From: Phlebopus portentosus
Lineage: Eukaryota; Basidiomycota; Agaricomycetes; Boletales; Boletinellaceae
Assembly (NCBI GenBank): GCA_037892935.1
Contig: JAYXKI010000010.1
Coordinates: forward strand, 1 to 64,000
Reading direction: 5' to 3'
Length of the DNA: 64,000 nt
Shown piece after piece: positions 23,301 through 35,960 of the stretch. The notes under the pieces are model-generated. The model saw only the letters and a program-made list of their open reading frames with translations, made no database searches and was not told where the DNA came from. Position 1 is the first letter of the stretch. Each line of letters starts with the position of its first letter. The position numbers and the translations under genes are program-made.

Positions 23301-25809
23301 GGATCTTGTTTAGTGCGAACAGCAGTACTAGTGTCCTCCGATTGCCTTTTCTTGATGGTTCTTGATTAGGGGAATTACTCAATTGCGCCACAGACCCGGC
23401 CAGCACGCACCCTGGATTGATAGAGAAAACTCAACTCCGCCTTGCGTCCATCTCTCAAGCTCACGCACGTAATCAAGCCCAACTACATCATTCGTAGACA
23501 AGGTCAACATCGCCGTCTTTTGCCGCCTCCAGGAAGAACAAAGCATTCTATTCTTGATCGAGGCACTTTGCATCGCGCTCATCGTCTGCTTCGGACTCCA
23601 TCGGTATCCATATTGCAGCGAGCGCGAACTTGCCATTCCGCCGAAACCTTGACACACATGTGTGGCTTCTTGTACTATCCTACGGCACCGTGCCTGGAAT
23701 TCATGGTGCACGGGATTGGTCCGGCATGTCTCTAGCTGTTATGGTAATTCCTCAGGGGGCGATGGGACGTCGGTCTTGAATCAAACCCCGATTGCGCTCC
23801 GACACTCTGGGTTCAAAATGTTCGGACATATCCTCGCGTAGAAAACGCGCTCGTTACACAGGGTGAAAATGCGACAGGAGTGCAGGTCGGCGTTCTCAAT
23901 GTCTACAGCTAGTCTAGTGTCGTTAAAACTTCGGATACCGATTGTCTGTCAATTCAATAATGCTGGTGAATGACTCAGAACCCTGTTCCTGGCCTGCACT
24001 CCGCGGAACTCCGCCTTCCTTGTCAATGTCATCCGTGAGTCTCGAGACGAAGACTAGGCATTGGAGCTTTACGACAGAAGGTCCTCAAAGAGAACCATGG
24101 AGGCTGATTCATCCGGCAGGACTGCGATCTCTGTTCGAGTTGATGATGACTTCTTGGAGTCCCAAAAACGGCTTAATTCCCTCTCCTGTGATGCAGAGGA
24201 CTAGAATTCTCTGGTCTGTGATGTGAAGCAAATTTTTGAATGACGGGCTCTCATATACCGTGTAAAGGAAATCCGTTCTCGCTCTTCTCCTGGAATATTT
24301 GATCCAGTACTTCTCATTCTCGAATTCTCGTAGACGCTGTTTTCACATTCATCGCTGTCAGGATCAACCTTATGAGTATCGCCTGTTTTCATCAGCTTCA
24401 TTACAGAGGAACAAGCTTTGAACGATGTACGGCGTTCGACTATTTACGGTCAATCAAAGGCGAGACATGCCTGCAACGAGCCGGGAACATGTGACAGCCT
24501 ACTGTATTGTCTGCGAAGCTGATTCACTGGAGACCCGCATCTCAAAGAACTGCACTGCTCCTGATACATTTTCACATGCGGCAGCATATCAGGACGTGGT
24601 TTCCACAGTCCGCATCGGAGACCGCTTCTATATCTCCATATATGCTAACTATATCAACCAAAACTCTCTTTAGGTTCCAACGATAACAAATGATCATGCA
24701 ATCACCGTCTTCGTCAACAACGGAAAGATTTCAAAGTCGTTAGTTGATGAAGCTTGTTAGCCATCCTTGGAGACACCTGCGACACATGGTCTAGGTCCTA
24801 ATACCTACGTAAAGTATTTCACCAGCACGACCAGTTTTCGCTGATCATCGCCATTTGATTCCGAGGCTGAAACACTTCACCTGTGGGTACAACCGGAGGA
24901 ATGCATGCAGTAACTGCAAGCTCATTTATGATAGACTCTATGCACTTTTAGACTAGGCACCTGGCTCTGCTAGTCTCGTCGAGGTGAATCTCGATGTTCA
25001 TAGGTCGTATACAGTGTCAAACAAGCCATCCTGCCGCGACTGCATAGATAGAAACGTGTTCCAATTTGTTTTGGCTCCACGCTTGGAAAAGAGAATGCAT
25101 GCAATAAAGTCCTTGAAACAAAAACCGATCACGTCGGTGATTCTTTGAAATAGACGTCCCCGAGGTGCCCGAAAGTGAAGTTGTCTGCTAATGCACGCTA
25201 CCCAGAGCATTCGAATTAGTGAAGCTACGAGTCATGTCGCCGTGAGACTGGATCTATTTTGCTTTACTCATGGTACTGTATGCCGTTATCCTAATGGCAC
25301 TTTTATTGTAGTACATCTCAGGGAAGTGGCCTACTAACTCTGGTCTGTATCTTCCGTTCACACCTCAGAGTAACTTATATAATCAAAAACAATTTTTCGT
25401 GTCGAGTAAACGACAATAACTATTCAACCCGTGATTAGGTTGTACGTTATCGTCTTGCAAATTTACAGCTATTCGCTCACATGTAGTATGTTCGAGAGAG
25501 CTCAGTTGAGAAGAATTAAGAGATGAGAGGTCTATTTGGTTACTACCCGCTCTTCGGAAACAAACTAGCTTAAATTTACCGCAGTCATGCAATTGTGTGG
25601 TTCGAATCACTCCAATAGACAACAAGGAAGTATACCGCTATGCTATACATTGCAGGAACTCATACAGGACAACCTACGAATCCCAAGCCACCTGCACACT
25701 GGCGGATATCATTATGGAATCCCTGGCATTCTCCCCTGTAAGGCTCAAGTTCTACGAAAACACTGTTCATTTTACATAGCTTAACAATAGTTGTAGGTAC
25801 GGTCGCATA
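20334..25809. other. Gene-poor stretch with coding-like scraps
   Basis: No complete gene is supported. The first part (20334 to about 20960) is pyrimidine-rich and probably the 3' UTR of the GATA gene. A 95-codon ORF at 20969-21256 starts with a hydrophobic, signal-like stretch but lacks other support. Around 24425-24759 on plus, a two-exon reading ending VNNGKISKSLVDEAC is possible, without a recognised family. At 25590-25779 on plus, the residues CTLADIIMESLAFSPVRLKF faintly resemble the C-terminal side of a patatin-type lipase domain, but no GxSxG or DGG motif was found nearby. These are noted, not called. Confidence 0.35.
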
Positions 25810-28800
25810 TCAGAATCCCAGCTGCTGAATGAAGGTATTCCACGTCGCATCAAGTCCCTGTCCAAAACTCGGGCTGTACGAATCCCCAGAAACGTTGAGA
25901 CGCGAAAAGCCGTCGCCGCAATGGGATGAGGTTGATGCCGTGGACGTTGCCACAGATAGCGTTGATTTTGCAGCTCGTTCGTCCCAGTTCTCTCCCCCGG
26001 GACCTTCTGGAGTTGAACTTGAACGGCCATTTCGGCGTCGACGACGGTTAGCTGATCCCTGCGGCCGCTCCTTTCGAGTCCGCACGTAGGTCTTCCCACA
26101 ACCACGACTCAGGACATCAGCGTCGTCAAGCGAAACGGCAGCATTGTGGGAAAGTAATCGAGTCCTCTCAAAAGCGGTACGAGCTACGTTTCGTAACTGG
26201 CGAGTCATGACCTAAAGTATCCCATTGAGTATACGAAGTGTCAGATTTAAAACCCACAAACCAGGTTTTTCTCTGCTGTGCGATTAACATTCGAGATTTT
26301 CTGTAATGTTGTATGGATAATATCCAGTTTTTCAAGTGCCGGTCGAGCGACCTCGGAAGTCGGACACTGGGCAGCGATTGTACACATAACGATCTTCCTC
26401 ACCAATACCAAGTCAGGAGAGCCGTTTGGACAAGTATGTTGCTTACCGCTGATGAGATTGAAATCCCCAATAGGCTATTCATTCTCGTTGAGATTTGAGG
26501 GTACTACAGACTGAACTGAGCCCGGCAACTCACTAGGATAAATCATACATACCTGTTCTGTGATCCAAACCACGCCTTCGATAAGTCGATAGGAACTTTC
26601 GAAGCAAGCTTGTACTGAACGTCCATACTTGCCCAAGGACGGATTCTGTGGATTCTCGTTGAGCGCTTGGAGTAGAAACGGCCTATGGATATGCAATAGT
26701 ACTATATTCAAGTTAGCTTGACTTGGAGTCGGAAGAGCTGGAAATCCGCACTTGATTCTTTGCAATGATTTACGTTCCAACGAATTTTTTCTGTAGTCGC
26801 AATATCCTGTCCCTCTCTCACGAACTCCTGCCAATCAAGGTCCGCTATGGATCGCACTTTAGAGTCGACGTCAAGTATCGCGCTGTAGGATGTTGCCTTT
26901 GCTTCGAAAATATCGGATACTGCTTGCCTCGCCAGCTTTCCAAACTGAAGAAGCCATGATAAATCTAGTGGAATGTAGTTAATATAAAGGCAATAAAGTA
27001 ACATACGTCAAAAGTTTACATTTGAAAACATGATCATCTGGTAGATTCCGTTCCACGTCAAGATGCTTCGGAGTTGGGCAATTAATAACTGTTCCGGATA
27101 ATAACGCCGGACGGCCGAAATAAAAACTCTATGCGCATGTTTCTGACTAGTACTGATACCATTCGTTTCAAGTACTTACGGCCATCGTTTCGATGAGGTA
27201 GAGTTGCCAGTAAGTGGTATGCCTCCGTTCAGTCATTTCCGGGTCGAGGTGCCAACGAGAGCTATCCTTGTCTAAATGCTTTTCAAGCGTCTTTAAGATG
27301 CATTATGAACCAGAGACATACGTAGGCCCATCTAAGAAACATGTTAGGAGCTCATTAGTTACAACCCGGTTGACTTTGACGCACGCTTATTGCTAACTTA
27401 TTCGCGACTCCGAGCATCACCCAACCTTGTTCATGCGCATTATGAGAATCTCGCAAGAGTAGAATATATGCCAAATGAGCCTTGACAAATGTTTGAGTCA
27501 CTGTCATTCGAGCGAATAGACATTCACCTACAATGGCTAAGACGGCATAGGTCGTTGTTTCTAAAACCGCAGACTTGAAAGACAGAGCCACCCTGGCCAA
27601 GTGATAGTAATCGTCCGCCTGTACGTTATTTGGCTTCTGTGACGAATCAAAAAGTGATCCGATACAGAATATGGCAAATAAAAGGGAGAGTCTATGCGGG
27701 CACGTAAGAGGAGTATCGGCCCAAGGGCGATTAGGAAGGTGATAGACATGCGCTATGTAAGCTTCTTTAGTAATGCTGGGACGTGTAAACAAAATAACCA
27801 CCACTACCAATGAAATCTTCGCGGATTGCCTCGCGTGGAATCAAGAAACCCCTGTAGGTATACGAATTAGCTTGAGTTTGCAGAAACATGACTGTACCTA
27901 CATCCAGCTTGACATACTACAATAAATATCGCACAACGCGTATGCCTCGTTCAAGTCCGGTAAGTAGCTGAGAACGACTTCTTCAATAGAATTGTCGGGT
28001 GGAGGACATTCGGGCCAACTAAAGCTGTAGAACGAACGGGGCAGGCGGCCGATCTCAATATCATCATCGCTATCAGAGTCCTGATTGACATTGAGTAGGG
28101 TTAGCCATGATTCCTAATGTAAGATTACTCACATCAATTAAATACTTCGTAACCAAGTGTTGAGATCAGAATAGAAAATCTCATTTGAATTTGTCACTTA
28201 CATCAGCCCGAGCTGTCTGTCCTAAATAGCTTGTTTCTCCGTCGGATCCAACAGACAGAGTGCCTGGATGATGAGCTCAGTGCGAGGATACATCCTCAAG
28301 AAAGAGTTGCACACCGAAAGAGTCCAAAATATCTTCCTCATCTTCTGCTGTTGATGGTCGATGGGCAGCCCTATCATCTCTTACCGGGTAAACATGTATT
28401 GTAGAAAGTATGCTATCCGTTGTTGGCGCCGTGAGGAGAGGGTGCGGTTCCGAGGAGACCGATGCCTGCAAAGTTTTTAGGGCATCTTCAAGGATCCGGA
28501 TGCGTTCTAATAGTGAGTCGATCTTGTCATGTAGTTCTTCGGTATTCGACAGGATCATCCTAACATAACAGTTCAGGTAATCAAAAATGGAAAGAGGGCC
28601 CTGGTACAGTACCTGTTATGTCTCCCCGTGGTTAAAGTGCCTGTGCAGCGAGTGAGAACCAGCTCTGATGGACAAGGACGCTTGCCTTTAAAGCGTTACC
28701 ATACCATCTGGACAGATCACAGCACATCCTCTTTTCGTGCAGTTCTCACAAGGGTTCTATGCAGTAGATCAGTGAGTTGTCAGACATATTAAGGGTCGTT

Positions 28801-29064
28801 ACTCGGGAAGATACCGCCCAAACACGTACGCCTCGATCACACTTCATTTTCAACCTGGAGCATTATATGCGTTTGAGAACTTTTTCACTTGAAAATAGCT
28901 CAAGGGCCAAAGGCTTGCCTTCGGCATTCTGCACAGCTCACCTACGATGCAAAGCAGTTGAGGATTTCATCCAAAGCGGTATTTGGTAGATTACTCACCG
29001 GAGCGCGCCCGGGCTTTTTCTTGGCGGGCTTCTGCGGACGAGCATCGCTATTGGTCACCTTCAT
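25810..29064 (-). CDS. Zn2Cys6 fungal-specific transcription factor
   Basis: A binuclear zinc-cluster regulator with many short exons. The N-terminal exons are 29064-28999, 28941-28919, 28854-28830, 28756-28705, 28640-28613, 28559-28315 and 28263-28202. The cluster has Cys at residues 25, 28, 35, 41, 44 and 53 (CAECRRLKMKCDRGNPCENC, then TKRGCAVIC), followed by DGTLTTGRHNR and a coiled coil (NTEELHDKIDSLLERIRILE). The middle region keeps fungal TF-domain features: GRLPRSFYSFSWPECPPPD, AYIAHVYHLPNRPWADTPL, GWVMLGVANKLAISV, then RRHTTYWQLY and SFYFGRPALLSG. The C-terminus (26208-25810) is Arg- and Ser-rich and ends FIQQLGF. The second intron uses a GC donor. Exons from about 28080 to 26210 were traced only approximately. 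Target genes are unknown. Confidence 0.87.
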
Positions 29065-29694
29065 TCGAGTTCGGACAGCACGGGTCTCAACGAGCGAGGA
29101 GTCCAGCGCGGCCTAGGAGAAGCGAGGTGAGAGGAAGGTGCACTGGAAGCAACATCGCCGGTCGCACATTTGAACCAGCCGGACGGGATTTGATGGATGA
29201 GACGAAAAAAGGCAGATCATTGTTACGCGAGAGGCTCAGATTCCGCGATCGACGGACGGAAACAGTTCATTCAACACAACAACAACCACCATCTCGTTGA
29301 CTGGCAAGACCGACCATCTTTCTGTCAAACGACTTTAACGACAAGTTAGTACATAGACCAATGACGGCCGGAGAAGCGCTCAATCAGTGGCAATCAGACT
29401 TCCTAACACTTGCATCAATTCTTTTCCCTTGCCATCACCAGCTCAGAGGTTTCAGGAAGCTGATTGAATGCCATCAGGCACGGATTAAGTGCTACCATCT
29501 ATCTGACAAAGTCATTGTATCGATCGATCACCTGCCTTCACCTGATCAATCCGTCGTCGCACATATTCATGGCAGCCAGTGCCTTGCTTTGTTGTAACGA
29601 AGGACTATGTTTTAGGTTACAGAATATGGGTTTCATTGTAAGGAAGAGGTCCGAATTAGTCTCCTTTGCTTGTTTCTGAGATCCAATGGCTCAA
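29065..29694. other. Intergenic spacer
   Basis: About 630 bp between two minus-strand genes. It should hold the promoter of the Zn2Cys6 gene (left) and the terminator of the hypothetical gene (right). I see no gene or strong element. Confidence 0.4.
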
Positions 29695-30555
29695 CTATCC
29701 CAAATAGCTTATGGACGACCGTGTGCTCTTCGGATGCGTGGAATGGCTTCTACGCTTGTGACTGGACGAGTTCGGTCTCCACCAGCGCGGATTTCTCAAT
29801 CCGACTGGCTCGAACCCGGGAGGAAAGCTAGCCTTTTCCGCGGACTTTGCGTGCGACAAGCTGTGTGGCCGATGGTGCATCGCTGTAGTGGCTCGTTTCC
29901 AGGTCGTCACTAATCTTCGCCAGAACACTTTCCTGCGACGGGAGAATATCCGAGTCGGTCGCTGGCTTAAAGACATGACAATGCTGGTCGGCCTGGGCTT
30001 CGGAAATTCGAAGGATGATGAGCGTTGGTATGTCGGCGGACTTATGATTGACAACGTATGTTCGTCGTCTATTCGACTCTTCCTTGGATCAGACTTATCC
30101 GACACCTTGGTGAAGACAGAGCTCCTATCCGTGCATATATCACTCACATCTTGATCGGTTGCGGGAAGGCCTATATCTGCATCATTGTCCCCCGTACGAG
30201 GGCGGGCCAGGCTTCGAACTCGACTCGCTTCGTAACCAGCCGCTATAACGACATTGGGAACAGGGAGGGAAGGGATGCTTTCCAGAGCATCGGCGATGGA
30301 CCGAACAACTTCTGGAGTCAAGCAACTTTCTTCTCCGTAAGTGTGCGGATGAACTATGGTGATGCGCCGATTCGTGCGACTTAGAGCATCGACAGTCATT
30401 GGTGATTTCCTAGTCTGAATTCTACATCACAACAATACTGAGATTAGATATGATTTCTATAGACAGATGGCGTACCGAAGGTTTTGTATGACAGTAGAGA
30501 GCGTGATGGTGGAAATTCCTGCGCCGCGGACTCTGACCTGGCGCTTGGACCACAT
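29695..30555 (-). CDS. Hypothetical protein, 268 residues
   Basis: Two exons, 30555-30476 and 30421-29695, joined by a canonical 54-bp intron that keeps the frame. The start is the ATG of MWSKRQVRVRGAGIST; without the upstream exon, translation would have to begin at MTVDALSRTNRRITIVHPHT. The N-terminal third is ordered-looking (ITIVHPHTYGEE, EVVRSIADALESIPSLPVPN, VVIAAGYEASRVRSLARPR). The rest is charged and Ser/Arg-rich, with RIFSRRRKVFWRRL, and is probably disordered. I do not recognise the family. The consistent splice and long open frame argue for a real gene. Confidence 0.6.
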
Positions 30556-31775
30556 GCCGTGATTAAAGGAACGAAGGTGCTATCTGTGCGTATGAAGCCT
30601 GAAGGAAAGACGTAGCGTCCATATGAGAGCTGATATTACTCAAGGAGGGACGGGTGCAAGTCTTTATATCCTTCTTAACCACGTCAGGCCACACACAGGC
30701 CACACACAGGCCACGCCCACTGCGTGGCTAAGCTTGTCGAATCCATTTCACAAACCACGTCAAAGCCAGGTGGCTCATTCTCTTTACGCTTTATATTTAT
30801 TTAAGTTAAGTGCACTGTAACATTATACTTCTGCAATGCAATGTTTCGTAAATACAATAGCAATGCAATTTCACTCTCCAAATGGTCGATATAAACCCAT
30901 CGGTCCCCGGGCGAACGTAGTTTCTTATAAATGTGCATGAAAGCCCAGAAATTTGTGAAGGCTGCTGCTCTCACTTGAACGTTCACATTAGCGTTGTGAT
31001 CGTAGGGAGAAGAATGTACCTGCAACGATGTTTCCTCGCTTAACGCAAGTTTACTGATGCAACACCCGACTTTCTTCGGGAACCATTGAATGACGAACGA
31101 ATCTTGTACGATACAGACTCTCGGGATGTACGCCTCAATGTCTTTCGGTACGAATAGCTAAACAATCCAATGCTTAGTCCTACGCTGATACTTTAATATA
31201 GATACTGTATTATTTCCGTACGTGCTTCGTTTAACTATCCCTTCTGGGATGCGAACCATCCTCGGAGGTGCCACGAACATTTGCAGCCTCTCGAGGAGAG
31301 AAGAGGTCATGCTAGTCAGAGGAAAGTCAAGAACGTCCTTGTCAAAGAGCGGTTGACCGCTTGAATACCGAAATTAATAGTGAAGCGTCCTGTAGGCGAA
31401 CGGGTGTTATAGTCGCCATCCGTTGCTACCTAGAAACGCCTTGCGCTAAGTGCGTGCTTGTGGCGCGTCTGGATGTTGTTCAACAGAGTTAGAAATGTAA
31501 ACCAAACCACATATCAATCTGTTCACCGGTACCCAAGTTATGACATTATTTGCGCATATAATGATGCATTCTACAACATGAGGAAGACGGGGAAGTGAAG
31601 AAGCATACGAAAAAGCTCTCTCGTCGAAAGTAAAAAGCAACAAAATGTGAACAAATACCCGACAAAGTAGATGAAATAAGATATAAGTGGTTCAGGCATT
31701 GGTGTAGGGCCGAAAAATGCGAATGGATAGCTAAAGCCAACAAAACGAGATCTTCAACGTGGAAAGTTACAAACT
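30556..31775. other. Intergenic spacer with short tandem repeat
   Basis: About 1.2 kb between the hypothetical gene and the end of importin-4. An 11-bp unit, GGCCACACACA, is repeated near 30687-30712. Otherwise it is AT-leaning DNA with no supported gene. The right part would include the importin-4 3' UTR. Confidence 0.4.
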
Positions 31776-34700
31776 CTATACGTACGCCGCAAGTCCTGCA
31801 GCTTGGATTTTTCCTGGATCCTCCGCGCTAAGTGCTCTTACGAGGTTGATCAGCTCCCCACGCGTTTCATCACCCAGCTGGTCCGGACCGCTTGGATCCA
31901 AAACATGCGCAAAAACGGGCAGCAGTTGATCCGTGTATGGCGCAACAACAGTAGGTTGTGTGCGGAATAGGCGGAATATTGCACGGAAGACTGGTCTGTT
32001 CTCAAGAAAATCGTTGCGAAGAGGCAGGGAGCCAATGAGGACGGGTAAAACGTGATCAAGTGGGATCGCGGCAGTGTTGCGCACAATAAGACGGGAGACG
32101 GCACCGGCAGCGTTGTCCCGAGCAGCAAGTTTGGATGAAGGTGCATTAGATTCGACATTGAATAGGGGTCGAAGAGCCGTCAAGATTGCTCCGAAGTGAG
32201 GTGAGAGGTCATGTCCACTATGCTCAACCAAAAGACCTATCGCGAACGCGGCATTGCTGTAGACCTCTGCATCTTCGTCCTGCAAAGCCTGGAACAGGAG
32301 GTTGAAGAGTACCTCAGTCGAAGGTGTGACCGCGCTCTTCAGTCCGGAAATAATTTCAGCAAGACTGCCGATAGCAGAAGAGCGGTCGCTTAAAGAACGG
32401 CCCTTTCTCTGCATTTCAGGATGTTAAATCAAGGATATGTTCCAGACTATGGCTAGAACTTACATAAAATTTGGAGATGAGAGGGAAAAAAGTCTGGAAT
32501 GCCCGAGTAAAATCGTCTCCCAAAGCGTTAGCCAGTGCCGCGACGAGGTCCCCGGCCGACGAGATCAGAACAGAATCATACTCGGCTTGGTCATCTAATG
32601 GTTCCTCGTCCTCATCCTGGTCGGGATCTTGCTGGCAGAGCGCCTTCTGTTCAAGAATTTGGATCGCAATATTGGAAACCTCGTCAACACCTATAACATA
32701 ATTATATGTAAAACCAGTCGATATGATGGGGTACTATGTTCTCACGATCTTCCAAGAAACCGGGACCAATGGTATTTATTGTCTCGGCGAGACCCACACA
32801 AAGGGCAGAGGCAACCGTCCTAAGTCCATGGTTAGCGTCTGGATCCAAACAGAACACGATATAAATACGGGTGGTCAGAAACTAAAATAATGTCTCAAGC
32901 GCCCGTTAGGCGTCGAAGTGAGCTGAGTAAAGATCTCATCTGGTAGAACTAGAGTTCGAGCTCATAAGAATAGGACTTACTTATCGTCTTCCGTCTCATA
33001 CATGTCCAGCAAAGCAGGCAGGACATGGTTGATCAAGTCCTTTACATTTGAGTGCAACGGAACCTTAATCTGCAAACCAGGTTGCCACTCAGGAGGATCG
33101 CTGAGGGTATAGAAGGTTCGCAAAATCTCCAGCAGTGACTCTGTGGCGCTCTTCCGAATACCCTCGTAGTAATGAGGCAGCTGCGCAACAAGTTCGAGGG
33201 CAGATTGTTCAACATACGGCAAGAAATGACTTCCAGTAGCAGAGAATACAGTTCCGATAGTGTCCGCCGCAATCTCCTTCTCCACTGCGATAGCGCTGTT
33301 GACCTCGAGCATCTTTTCTGCATCGATGGACTCGACATCGTCAATGTCGCCTGAGGTCTCCTTGTCAGTCACCGCGATAGCACTAGCGGCTGACGTGCCC
33401 GTTGCAAAGGCTTCAGCAGCTTCTGGTAAGCTTTCTGCAAGTTACTGTTAACAGAACGCATACAAGGAAGTGCCTCAACAACTTACGCAATTCAGTTTCG
33501 CCATGCTCTTGCTGGCCAAGCGAGTTGATAAGAGCAGGGACTACTTGAGGAAGGTACGGAGCAAACTCTTCGCCGAATACCCGACTCATCACTCCAAAGA
33601 ATAAGAAGCTGCATTCACGTAGCCGAGCGCTGTCAGACTGAACAGCAGCAAATGCTTGGGCCATCATATCAGGGAAGTACGGACGGAATGCATCCTTGCC
33701 CACGGCCTCGGCAAAAGTCCCGACTGCGTCCATTGCAATTCCACGCAGTTCACTCTCTTCACCCTCACCGCTAAGCTGAAGGAAAGGGACGAGACGTTGC
33801 ATGGTGCTTGGAAAATAAGGAAGGAACGCTGATTGACTTGCATGTGCGGCACTGCCTATAGCCCCTGTGACGACTGCCTTCACTTTCAAGGGTGCCGTAT
33901 CAAGCAAGCCCGACAAATTCTCCATAAGTAATTGAAGGTAATTCCCAATAGCATCACCAAGGATCTCAAGAAGTGCATCCAGTGCACTACATGCCGTGCG
34001 TTGCGTTACCGGGTCTGCCACCAGGTGCATGAGAGCAGGCACTAACACCGCATGGCGAGAGCTTGCTGCGTCTTCGAGCCATTCACAGATGCAACCGACA
34101 GCAGTACAAGCCGCACGACGAACACCTGGGTCAGGATCTGCAAGACCTGCATCAACAACTGGCCAGATTGCGCTCTCAACATGAGGTCCCATGAACTCCG
34201 AAACTCCTTCAACTGCAACACCAAGGGCAAGAAGAGCTCCACGGCGTGCGTTTGGATCAGGTTGCGATACATATTGCGTGATGAGCTGACGAAGGGCAGG
34301 GAAAACCTGAGCAGGAGGAAGAGATGTGGCCAAAGCGTCGACGATACGGAGGGCTGAGCGGGATGGTGCATCATCATCCGCATCTTCTGGTTCCGGTTCC
34401 GTTGTGATAGGCATGAGGCCTTCAAGAATAGCCGGAGCTAAACCAGCGGCTTGTAGCTTCGATTTCTTGCTACATATGTGATCGTAAGTGAGAACTTTAA
34501 TTTCCGACTTGAGGGTAGCCCATGACTCACTACTTCACAGTCCAAGATAATGCGTTCAGTGCCATAATTCGCAGCTCTTCATCATAAGACCGATTTGCAC
34601 CACACTGTAGGAAGAACTGCACGAGCTGTGGGATATGTTTGCTCAGCAGTGGAACCTCGAGAATAAGCAGCGTTTCGAAAACATCGAATAGATGGCGCGC

Positions 34701-35463
34701 ACTCGCTTCGTCACCAGTATCGAGGCAATGTTGAAGGACAGTTATCATTGCGGGTAACAGCTGTTGGAAGGCGCGTATTTGATCCTTCTCTTCCGCGTCA
34801 ATGTACTGTGCGAGGACACCAAGTGCGCGGACGGCCGTTACGCGAACTTCTGCACTCTCAGGATCTTGAAGGAGCTGCTGAAGCAAGTTAAAAAGTTCGC
34901 GAACATGCTGACTGAATCCTTCAACGATGCTCTCGAGTACGGTGAAGAGTAGGAATATACCGAGCTCGCGCTCCTGCACCTGTGGCGAAGTACAGCATCT
35001 ATTTATGAGCGGAAGAAGGTCGTTCCACTGCTGCAAAGGAAGCTCGATGGCTGCGATAGCCGCGATGACACGTGCCTCCGCGTGCCTCGTAAGCTTGCTC
35101 GGCTCGCGAAGAGTGATTTCAGGTAGTCGACTCTTGATCTCCTCGCGTTCAGTCTGGGATACGTTGATCCAGAGTTCACCGCTCTTCTGGGAGATCCGCT
35201 TGCGAAGTTCAACGGCAGCAAGCTGACGCACACTCTCCTCTGGAGCGCTCGCAAGGATGCTTGACAAGGCTGGGATACATGACGGATTCTTGTAGTATTC
35301 CTTGTTGAGTTGGGCCGTGGCAGTCTTGAGTGCGACGGTGTCGGCTTTGGTGAGCTGCACGAGCAAAGTGTGCAAACCTTGCACAAACGAGGCCTACATA
35401 ACGATGAGCATCATTAGCACTGAGAGACTTGGGAAAATAATGCGCATATATACACACATCCAT
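31776..35463 (-). CDS. KAP123: Importin-4 / karyopherin Kap123
   Basis: Predicted 1079 residues, the normal size for this importin-beta family nuclear import receptor, which carries ribosomal proteins and histones. Exons: 35463-35458, 35393-34531, 34469-33487, 33434-32981, 32819-32746, 32690-32464, 32408-31776; the phases close exactly. The first coding exon encodes only MD, followed by ASFVQGLHTLLVQLTKADT and QLNKEYYKNPSCIPALSSIL with VRQLAAVELRKRISQKSGEL, the Kap123 N-terminus. HEAT repeats run throughout (for example VRRAACTAVGCICEWLEDA). An acidic insertion (DPDQDEDEEPLDDQ) lies in the C-terminal third, and the end reads AEDPGKIQAAGLAAYV. No frame damage was seen. It is divergent from the carboxypeptidase gene, with 497 bp between starts. 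Confidence 0.95.
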
Positions 35464-35960
35464 GGTAGACGTTGAGGATCAAAGGGCAGGACGTTGTAGG
35501 GCGATGGGCTCTCCCTCAAAAATTTTGTCACACCGAAAGTCACTGACGTGACATGTTCGTGTCGGGTTAGTAATTATGATATTACCAAATACATACCGTA
35601 TGTACATACTATTAGTAATCCTCATTTGGCGAGCGAGGAGCGACTAACTTTCGTGGCTGATTACACTCCGATCGCATCCTAACGTATGGCCACGAAGAAT
35701 TAATGGTGACAATCATTTATTTCTCCGTCGTAGTCAGCTTGTACTCAGTTCCCTGGTGATCGATGTTATGTATGCGATACAAAACAAGCTGCTAGTGTTT
35801 TTAAGCTCCCTGATTCCCAGGAGATCGTCCAATGCTAGATACTTAAGCATTTATATTCTTTATGGGTCCGCCGTGCACATGGTCGCCTCTGATAAACTCC
35901 GCAGCGGGTCCGTTGCGTATAAGGCATCAGCTCTGACAAGCTCTCGTGATAGCAACCACC
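35464..35960. promoter_or_regulatory. Divergent promoter region, importin-4 / carboxypeptidase
   Basis: The 497 bp between two divergent start codons must hold both promoters. A perfect 12-bp palindrome, GTATGTACATAC, lies at 35598-35609. No TATA position or factor site can be assigned with confidence. Confidence 0.4.
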
